DNA from: Actinomycetota bacterium
GTDB taxonomy: Bacteria; Actinomycetota; Actinomycetes; S36-B12; CAIYMF01
DNA length: 64,000 nucleotides
Direction: 5' to 3'
NCBI GenBank assembly: GCA_026393115.1
Contig: JAPLAU010000028.1
Coordinates: 157,727 to 221,726, forward strand
Both the position numbers and the translations under genes were made by a program. Positions 58,209-64,000 of this stretch are shown here, one piece after another. Below the pieces are notes generated by a model that made no database searches, had not been told where the DNA came from, and saw only the letters and a program-made list of their open reading frames with translations. Position 1 is the stretch's first letter; each line of letters opens with the position of its first letter.

Positions 58209-59309
58209 TCAGGTAGCAGGCGGAAGGGTGGAGGTGGCGATCTCTCTCGCCCAGATGCGTACTGCGACCAAGGCGAGCGCGAGGATTCCCAGACCAATGA
58301 GGTTGTAGGCGATGCGATCGATGACAACCCCGCCGATTTCACTGCTTTCTTTGGCAGCCACCGGAAGCATGAGGGTGGTTGAAAGGAAAGCAATCTGCAC
58401 GGCCACGTTGCTGCCAAGTGACATCAGGTAGCACAGCAGCGACAGTCCAACGGCGATGCCGAAGTAGGGCAACGGATTGGCGAAGCCGGCCGAAGTAATG
58501 ATCCACGTGACAACGGCGACGATGCCGCACGCGAGGAGTTGCCCGACCATGCGCCACAGGATGGCTTTTTCCGTGAATCCTGGGGTCGGGATGCCCAGAA
58601 CCACCACGGCGGTGGCAATCCACGTTGCGTGAGGAAGATTGCTGACCACCACGACCGAACACCCGAGTCCGACTGCAATCCCGAGGAAGATGGCGATGAG
58701 CCGCGCCGATCGAGGGGAGGTCGGAGGTGCGGGACTGGCTGTGGGGGCCCCGATTCGGCTGGCGATGAGCCAGCCGTAGACACTGCCGATAGCGAGGAAG
58801 ATCAGCACTTCCGCGAGCTCGGAGTAGTCGCGAAAGGCCGGAGCCACCACGGCAAAGAGGGTGGCCATCGACATGGCCACCCCCGCTCCACGCCGGGTGG
58901 CGAAGCCCGACAGCATCGCGAAGAAAACAACGACTGCGACCCACAGCCAGCCATTGAGTGGGGTGTCGCCGGGGTGGTCGGCGACAGGTTTGGTGATGGC
59001 GCCGAGGACAATCGCGACGATGGCAGCGGGAGCGGCGTAGCGCGTGGCGCGCAGTCCGTTGAAGCTAGCGCTTCCAATGACGATGATGGTTCCGTACACG
59101 CAGGCGATCGCGGCATCGCGGTGGCCGAACAGTAAGCCCACCGCAAAGGGAATTGCGACGCACAAGATCAGCAGCGCCACGGCTCGCAGGAGTCGCTTGC
59201 CAAATGGGATGCGCAGGCCGGCGATCTCTTCCTGCGATATCTGCGAGGGAGGCGCGGAGTACACCTCAGCAGCGGTATCTGCCCCGCTGCTCTCTTTCTG
59301 CTCCTCCAC
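58209..59309 (-). CDS. FUSC-family membrane protein
   Basis: A 366-residue membrane protein with about ten hydrophobic helices in two halves, each followed by a charged loop; the second half contains PHATWIATAVVVLGIPTPGF, the pattern of fusaric-acid-resistance (FUSC/ArAE) proteins. Such proteins export aromatic acids, but bacterial single-domain members are poorly characterised. GTG 59309 starts the protein. It is 36 bp upstream of the MFS gene on the same strand. Confidence 0.72.
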   Translation of the reverse strand: MEEQKESSGADTAAEVYSAPPSQISQEEIAGLRIPFGKRLLRAVALLILCVAIPFAVGLLFGHRDAAIACVYGTIIVIGSASFNGLRATRYAAPAAIVAIVLGAITKPVADHPGDTPLNGWLWVAVVVFFAMLSGFATRRGAGVAMSMATLFAVVAPAFRDYSELAEVLIFLAIGSVYGWLIASRIGAPTASPAPPTSPRSARLIAIFLGIAVGLGCSVVVVSNLPHATWIATAVVVLGIPTPGFTEKAILWRMVGQLLACGIVAVVTWIITSAGFANPLPYFGIAVGLSLLCYLMSLGSNVAVQIAFLSTTLMLPVAAKESSEIGGVVIDRIAYNLIGLGILALALVAVRIWAREIATSTLPPAT

Positions 59310-59349
59310 GTGCTCATGGTGGCATATGGCGGCTGGCGATCAGCGAGTG

Positions 59350-61320
59350 TTAGGCACGCCGCCGACGACCACTGCGTTGGCGCAGATAGTCGCTGACCAC
59401 GTAGTTGCCGAGGCGGTCACCCGTCGCTGCGAGAACTCGGCCACCATTGCGCTTGGCCATCTGGTCGAGGAATTCCTCTAGTCGAGGGTCATCACCGAGT
59501 TGGAACCATGAGATCGGAACACCGTGTTGGGTGAGGCGATCGATCTCGGCAATGGTGAGCGTCAATGTCTCAGGAGCCGGTGGCCAGTCGAACCACCACT
59601 GGCCCTCGCGATCAAGGTGGGCGGTGGGTTCGCCGTCGGTGACGACCAACAACACCGGCTCGGCATCGTGATGGCGATCGAGAAAACGCGAGGCCAGCAT
59701 CAGTGCGTGCTGCAGGTTCGTTCCTTGGATGGTGCTCGCCTCAAGGTCGGGAAGTTCATGTGGCGCAATCACTCGCGCGAGATTGGCAAAAGCGATCACT
59801 TCGATGGCATCAAGGGGGAATGTGGTGGTGACCAAAGAATGCAAGGCAAGGGCTGTGATCTTGGCAGCCCGCCACGTGTCGTTCACCACCATCGAGAAGG
59901 ATTGATCGACAAGCAGTACAACGGCTGCGCGAGTGCGGGTTTCGGTTTCACTAATCTCGAAGTCGTCGGGTGTCAGCGCAATGCGACCGTCAGTCGATCC
60001 GCCTTCGGATAGGTGCCGGGTCACCGCGTTTCCGAGAGTGCGAACGACGTCGATGGGCTCCTCGTCGCCGAATTGCCACTGGCGCGTGGTGCCCGTGAGG
60101 TCGCCTTGAACTCCCGTACTCGCAACGTCGTGGTTGCCGCGCCTGAGCGGTTGCAGATTGCCGAAGACTTGCTTGAGCGCCATGCGGCCGATGCGGCGAA
60201 CCGCTTTCGCAGACAGTTCAACCCGTTCTCCGCCTTGGGTGAGGAAGCCCTGACGTTCGAGTTCGCGTTCGATCGCCCGCAATTGCTCGAGGTCATCAAC
60301 TGCTCGTCGACCGAGAGCGCGCCGCACCGCCTCCTCATCAACATCGTCAAGGCTCGCTCCGGCGTAGCCCTGGCCCAGTTGCTGTTCGAGAGCTTCGAGG
60401 TCGGCGAGCTCGGCAATCGCGGACGTGGCATCAGGCATGGGGAGCCCTTGCTCACCGTCCATGCGCACGGCGCCGTTCCACGCAAGGTCGGGACGCAAGG
60501 CCCGCAGGTTGTCACCAAGTTCGGCCATCTGCGCGGCGAGGTCAAGGTCGCTGAATGCCTGATCCATCAGTTCGCCCAGTTGCTGGCGCTGTTCGGGGGT
60601 CAATGAGTCGAGCATGCGTTGGGTTGCGGCGGCGCGGCGAGCCAGTTCGTCGAGTAGCTCCTCGAACGATTCGGGGTTGTCGGGGAAGAACTCGCCGTGC
60701 TTGTTCATGAACTCGGAAAAATCGTCGGTGACGTCGTCACCGCGCCGGTGCTTGGCCATGAGTTGATTGAGGTCGGCGAGCATGTCCTTCAGCGCTGCTG
60801 CGGCCGTTGGATCGTCGGCGCCTTCGAGTGCCTTGCTGATGTCGCGGAATTGCGAGTCGAGAACATCGCGGCGCAGTCGTTCATTGATCTGCTCAAATGC
60901 TTCACGCGCCTCGGGACTGCGCCAGTCATAGTCGCGCAATTCGCGCACCGCTCGCGCGGTGTCGTCGGCGACCATGTCGAGCATCGACTCGCGAAAGCGC
61001 GCATCGTCGCTGGGGTCTGGGAAGAGGGCTGCTCGTTCGAGTTCAAGGGCCTGGTCGAGCAGATCGCGAATGTCAGACAGCGTTCCGTCGAGTCGCCCCG
61101 ATTTCTCAAGTTGCCGCCGACGCTTGCGTGCCTGCCGACGCAATTCATCCAGTCCGCGCTGCCCATTGACGCCCTCGCGCATCAAGTCGCGAAGGGCCTC
61201 ACGCACAGACTGACCCTCGATGATGCGCTCAGCCAATCCATCGACCGCCGCGGCGCCATCGAATGGCGGAGCGAGGGGATCGGGGCCGTCATTCCACGCG
61301 CCGTACCGATAGCGGCTCAC
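59350..61320 (-). CDS. VWA-domain protein of a MoxR-type AAA+/VWA pair
   Basis: 656 residues. The first ~420 are highly charged and helical (ARKRRRQLEKSGRLD, RHYDWRSPEAREAFEQINE-like segments). The C-terminal VWA domain (~440-650) has the MIDAS motif DQSFSM (DxSxS), AFANLARVI and VVTDGEPTAHL. Rv0959 of Mycobacterium is similar, next to a magnesium-chelatase-like AAA+ gene. The partner ATPase is 560 bp upstream on the same strand, beyond one gene on the opposite strand. GTG 61320 has GGGAGA upstream. Confidence 0.88.
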   Translation of the reverse strand: MSRYRYGAWNDGPDPLAPPFDGAAAVDGLAERIIEGQSVREALRDLMREGVNGQRGLDELRRQARKRRRQLEKSGRLDGTLSDIRDLLDQALELERAALFPDPSDDARFRESMLDMVADDTARAVRELRDYDWRSPEAREAFEQINERLRRDVLDSQFRDISKALEGADDPTAAAALKDMLADLNQLMAKHRRGDDVTDDFSEFMNKHGEFFPDNPESFEELLDELARRAAATQRMLDSLTPEQRQQLGELMDQAFSDLDLAAQMAELGDNLRALRPDLAWNGAVRMDGEQGLPMPDATSAIAELADLEALEQQLGQGYAGASLDDVDEEAVRRALGRRAVDDLEQLRAIERELERQGFLTQGGERVELSAKAVRRIGRMALKQVFGNLQPLRRGNHDVASTGVQGDLTGTTRQWQFGDEEPIDVVRTLGNAVTRHLSEGGSTDGRIALTPDDFEISETETRTRAAVVLLVDQSFSMVVNDTWRAAKITALALHSLVTTTFPLDAIEVIAFANLARVIAPHELPDLEASTIQGTNLQHALMLASRFLDRHHDAEPVLLVVTDGEPTAHLDREGQWWFDWPPAPETLTLTIAEIDRLTQHGVPISWFQLGDDPRLEEFLDQMAKRNGGRVLAATGDRLGNYVVSDYLRQRSGRRRRA

Positions 61321-61355
61321 GGGTGAATCTCCCGCCTCTGCCTCAAGCTCGGCTC

Positions 61356-61361
61356 TAGGCT
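61356..61361 (+). promoter_or_regulatory. -10 box TAGGCT for the DUF2510-YbjQ gene
   Basis: TAGGCT with a 6-nt spacer to ATG 61368, in the 47-bp divergent gap with the VWA gene. Confidence 0.6.
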
Positions 61362-61367
61362 GGAGCC

Positions 61368-61865
61368 ATGAGCGATCAAACGAATCTCCCGGTAGCCGGC
61401 TGGTATCCCGATCCTGACAACGCGAACCAGTTGCGTTGGTGGGATGGCACTGTCTGGACCGAACAGCGTCAGGCTTCGATCAGTGAGCAAGCACCGGGTG
61501 CGGTCGGTGGCCAGCCGGCGCAGTACGCGGGTCCGCCGGTTCTGTTGGTGACCAGCAATGACATTCCTGGCTACCGCATCACTGAGGTGCACGGCGTGGT
61601 ATTCGGCTTGACCGTGCGTGCTCGCAATGCGTTTTCGAATATGGGTGCCGGCTTCCGCACCATTTTCGGTGGTGAGGTATCGGGTTACACGCAACTGCTC
61701 GCCGATACTCGACTCGAAGCCGAATCGCGTCTGCGTTACGCGGCAGCCCAGGTGGGTGCCAATGCGGTGACCGCGATGCGCTTCGACACCGACGCGATTG
61801 GCGACATCATGAACGAGGTCGCGTGCTACGGCACGGCAGTCACCATCGAGCGCATCGTCGACTGA
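61368..61865 (+). CDS. DUF2510 plus YbjQ-like (UPF0145) protein
   Basis: A 165-residue two-domain protein. Residues 8-35 are a DUF2510 module (AGWYPDPDNANQLRWWDGTVWT), common at membranes of actinobacteria. Residues ~60-165 are a YbjQ/UPF0145 domain (TSNDIPGYRITEVHGVVFG, then YAAAQVGANAVTAMRFD), a small pentamer-forming fold once called heavy-metal-binding. It lies alone on the plus strand between the AAA+ and VWA genes and ends 14 bases from the AAA+ stop. Confidence 0.87.
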   Translation: MSDQTNLPVAGWYPDPDNANQLRWWDGTVWTEQRQASISEQAPGAVGGQPAQYAGPPVLLVTSNDIPGYRITEVHGVVFGLTVRARNAFSNMGAGFRTIFGGEVSGYTQLLADTRLEAESRLRYAAAQVGANAVTAMRFDTDAIGDIMNEVACYGTAVTIERIVD

Positions 61866-61879
61866 GGCTGGGTCACTGG

Positions 61880-63301
61880 TCACCCGGAACCTCCATACGT
61901 GACGGTGGCTCCCGTCGCGTCTTTATCGATGCGACGGGTCAGCCACAGACCTTCCAGCGCCATCTCCAGACACGCGGCCGCCAAGCCGGGAGTCTCGCCT
62001 GCTTCACCTTCAAGCGCGGTCATGATGCGGCCCAAACCTTCAAGTGGGCCAACCGCTGTGAGGATGGCATCGGCCGTGACGAGGTCGCCTGTTTCGATGG
62101 CATTGCCGCTGTCGAACCATTCGATGAGCGGTGCGAGGTCGACTCCGCCCAATCGTGAACGGAAGGTTTCGGCAACCGCACGACGCGATAAGTGAACGAG
62201 CACCTCTTCCTCACGACCCTCTTCGCTGACCTCGAACTCAACCTTGCCGTGCAGGGTCGGAACGACGCCGCCAAGGTCGCCAACGCGCGCCACCGGTTCG
62301 GGGTCGCCGGTGATGGCTCCCCGCCGCAATGCGGCTGCGGCAAGTGACTCGGTGCACGCGACAGCGAAACGTGCTGACACCCCGCTGCGGTTGTCGACGG
62401 CAGGTGACTCGCGCACGAGGCGGGTGAATCGGGCGACCGTTTCCAGCAGATGGTGCGGCACTACTGCCGTGACGTGTGCTTCTTGCCGAAGCAGGGCGAT
62501 TTCATCGGCGAGGTCAAGGGGGTAGTGCGTACGCACCTCGGCACCAAAACGGTCCTTGAGCGGAGTGATGATGCGACCGCGATTGGTGTAATCCTCCGGG
62601 TTGGCACTCGCAACGAGGAGCATGTCCATGGGAAGCCGCAGGGCATAACCCCGCACCTGAATATCGCGCTCCTCGAGCACGTTGAGCAGGGCCACCTGGA
62701 TGCGTTCGGACAGGTCGGGAAGTTCATTGACCGCGAAGATGCCGCGGTTGTAACGCGGCACAAGCCCGTAGTGCACGGTTTCGGGGTCGCCGAGCCTGCG
62801 CCCTTCGGCCACCTTCACCGGATCGACGTCGCCGATGAGGTCGCCGACGCTGGTGTCGGGAGTGGCGAGCTTCTCTCCGTAGCGCTCGCTGCGGTGGCGC
62901 CAGTCGATTTGCAGTGCCTCGCCTTGTGCAGCGACGAGTCGCTGGCACCTCAGGCACACCGGATCGAACGGGTCGTCGTTGATTTCGCAGCCCGAGACGA
63001 TCGGGCTCCACTCGTCAAGAAGTCCGGTGAGGGTACGAAGGAGGCGAGTCTTGCCCTGACCACGTTCGCCAAGCAGCACCACATCGTGACCGGCGAGCAG
63101 CGAACGCTCGAGTTGGGGTCGAACGGTGTTCTCAATTCCGACGATGCCCGGGAAGGGGTCGATGCCCGCCTGCAACGCCGCGATCAGGTTGCTGCGGATC
63201 TCCTGCTTGACGGTGCGTGGTCGATACGACGAGGTGCGCAGCATTCCCAGAGTCTTGGGCAGGGTGGCGGGCGGCTGGGGCCGGCTGTGTTCGGTGGTCA
63301 T
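61880..63301 (-). CDS. MoxR/magnesium-chelatase-I-like AAA+ ATPase
   Basis: A 473-residue AAA+ protein resembling BchI/ChlI and Rv0958. Walker A is GERGQGKTR (~77-85), sensor and Walker B are in GIFAVNELPDLSE, and MLLVASANPEDYTNRGRIIT is the helix-2/sensor region. An insertion after Walker A has CEINDDPFDPVCLRCQ, three cysteines that may bind a metal. The protein would remodel a substrate with the VWA partner. No chlorophyll or cobalamin-chelatase genes are near. Confidence 0.9.
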   Translation of the reverse strand: MTTEHSRPQPPATLPKTLGMLRTSSYRPRTVKQEIRSNLIAALQAGIDPFPGIVGIENTVRPQLERSLLAGHDVVLLGERGQGKTRLLRTLTGLLDEWSPIVSGCEINDDPFDPVCLRCQRLVAAQGEALQIDWRHRSERYGEKLATPDTSVGDLIGDVDPVKVAEGRRLGDPETVHYGLVPRYNRGIFAVNELPDLSERIQVALLNVLEERDIQVRGYALRLPMDMLLVASANPEDYTNRGRIITPLKDRFGAEVRTHYPLDLADEIALLRQEAHVTAVVPHHLLETVARFTRLVRESPAVDNRSGVSARFAVACTESLAAAALRRGAITGDPEPVARVGDLGGVVPTLHGKVEFEVSEEGREEEVLVHLSRRAVAETFRSRLGGVDLAPLIEWFDSGNAIETGDLVTADAILTAVGPLEGLGRIMTALEGEAGETPGLAAACLEMALEGLWLTRRIDKDATGATVTYGGSG

Positions 63302-63307
63302 GTCCTG

Positions 63308-63313
63308 ACCGTA
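63308..63313 (-). promoter_or_regulatory. -10 box TACGGT for the AAA+ gene
   Basis: TACGGT on the minus strand with a 6-nt spacer to ATG 63301. Confidence 0.6.
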
Positions 63314-63378
63314 TGTCCTCGCCGTCTACGCTGCACCTGTGGATCGCGCGACGTGGTATCTCCGAGCAAGATAAGCCC

Positions 63379-64000
63379 ATGCCCTCTGTCACCGCGGCCA
63401 GATTCGATTCCAACGGTCCTGCTCTCGCACTTGACGTGGGCGGAACCAAACTGGCGGCGGCGCTTGTCGCGGCCGATGGAACGATCCTTGCGAGCGATCG
63501 CACCCCCACGCCCGCCGGTCCTGGAATCGACGGGTCGGTGATTTGGGCGGCTGTCACCGAGCTGCTCGATCGGCTCTATGCCGCCGCAGGATCACCGGCG
63601 ATCGCAGGGGTCGGAGTGGGCTGTGGTGGGCCGATGGTGTGGCCCGCCGGAGAGGTATCGCCGCTCAACATCCCGGCCTGGCGTGGCTTTCCTTTGCGGG
63701 CACACCTCGCAGCTCGATACCCCGGGATTCCGGTGCGCTTGCACAACGACGCGAAGTGCATGGTGATCGCCGAGCACTGGCTCGGGGCGGGTGTGGGGCA
63801 CCAATCATTGCTCGGCATTGTCGTGTCAACGGGGGTTGGCGGAGGAGTGATTCTCGGCGGGCGGGTGTTCGACGGAATTTCCGGAAACGCCGGGCACGTC
63901 GGGCACATTGTTGTCGAGCCCGATGGCGTTCCGTGCGGTTGTGGTGGGCGCGGATGTTTGGAAGCGGTGTCGCGTGGACCGGCAATCGCCGAATGGGCCA
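63379..64000 (+). CDS. ROK-family sugar kinase, probably glucokinase (3' end missing)
   Basis: The frame is open from ATG 63379 to the window end (207 residues seen of about 310). ALDVGGTKLAAALV is the ATP phosphate-binding loop, LHNDAKCMVIAEHW and VVSTGVGGGVILGG are ROK blocks, and GHIVVEPDGVPCGCGGRGCLEA is the zinc-binding CxCGxxGCxE signature with its upstream His. The presence of both supports an ATP-dependent glucokinase rather than a ROK repressor; no helix-turn-helix precedes the kinase domain. Confidence 0.9.
   Translation, partial: MPSVTAARFDSNGPALALDVGGTKLAAALVAADGTILASDRTPTPAGPGIDGSVIWAAVTELLDRLYAAAGSPAIAGVGVGCGGPMVWPAGEVSPLNIPAWRGFPLRAHLAARYPGIPVRLHNDAKCMVIAEHWLGAGVGHQSLLGIVVSTGVGGGVILGGRVFDGISGNAGHVGHIVVEPDGVPCGCGGRGCLEAVSRGPAIAEWA

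Overview
The window reads as a chromosomal segment of a high-GC actinobacterium (class Actinomycetes). The evidence is gene order: galU-glp-rimJ-sepX, pmt facing rsmI-metG-tatD-rsmA-ispE, glmU-prs-ctc-pth, mfd-surA-mazG-eno-ftsB-DUF501-ppx, and cbs/SGNH/metB all follow arrangements known from Mycobacterium, Streptomyces and relatives. No rRNA, CRISPR, insertion sequence or prophage is visible. Three tRNAs are present: Ala-CGC, Gln-UUG and Leu-UAA. The first ~40 bases are almost pure G and look like a contig-end artefact. Every gap between genes is under 300 bp.

Layout. 1-7.8 kb: a saccharopine-dehydrogenase-like enzyme, a two-subunit 3-oxoacid CoA-transferase, mscL, a SAF-domain protein, an FmdB/Ruc-type zinc-ribbon protein behind a CIRCE heat-shock operator, an ABC exporter, twin fluoride channels and 5-formyl-THF cyclo-ligase. 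7.7-11.3 kb: galU, a shortened gephyrin/MoeA-like Glp, an acetyltransferase, the divisome membrane protein SepX/Glpr, and tRNA-Ala. 11.4-18.2 kb: protein mannosyltransferase and RNA-modification/isoprenoid genes. 18.3-21.3 kb: three regulators and a fatty-acid desaturase with two tandem palindromic operators. 21.5-34.4 kb: envelope precursor, PRPP, translation, repair, glycolysis and division genes. 34.4-47.3 kb: LCP ligase, hydrolases, Bax-inhibitor-like protein, msrA, sulfur amino-acid genes, a toxin-antitoxin pair, a MutL/GlmL-like protein and an amidase. 47.5-56.7 kb: a six-gene type IV pilus operon on the minus strand. 56.9-64 kb: an MFS transporter, a FUSC protein, a MoxR-type AAA+/VWA pair flanking a DUF2510-YbjQ gene, and the start of a ROK sugar kinase.

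Most notable: (1) the pilus operon encodes a 1513-residue PilX-like subunit with about nine divergent tandem HGL...ISG repeats, a candidate pilus adhesin; (2) the Glp beside SepX/Glpr has lost about 110 residues containing the MoeA active-site segment, which suits a purely structural divisome role; (3) at least 17 genes have a TANNNT box 6-7 nt before the start codon, pointing to widespread leaderless transcription; (4) three ~64-bp intergenic palindromes share the same outer arms but differ in inner stems that still pair; (5) a CIRCE element precedes the fmdB/ruc homologue; (6) tandem TACG-N4-CGTA operators precede the desaturase-TetR operon.
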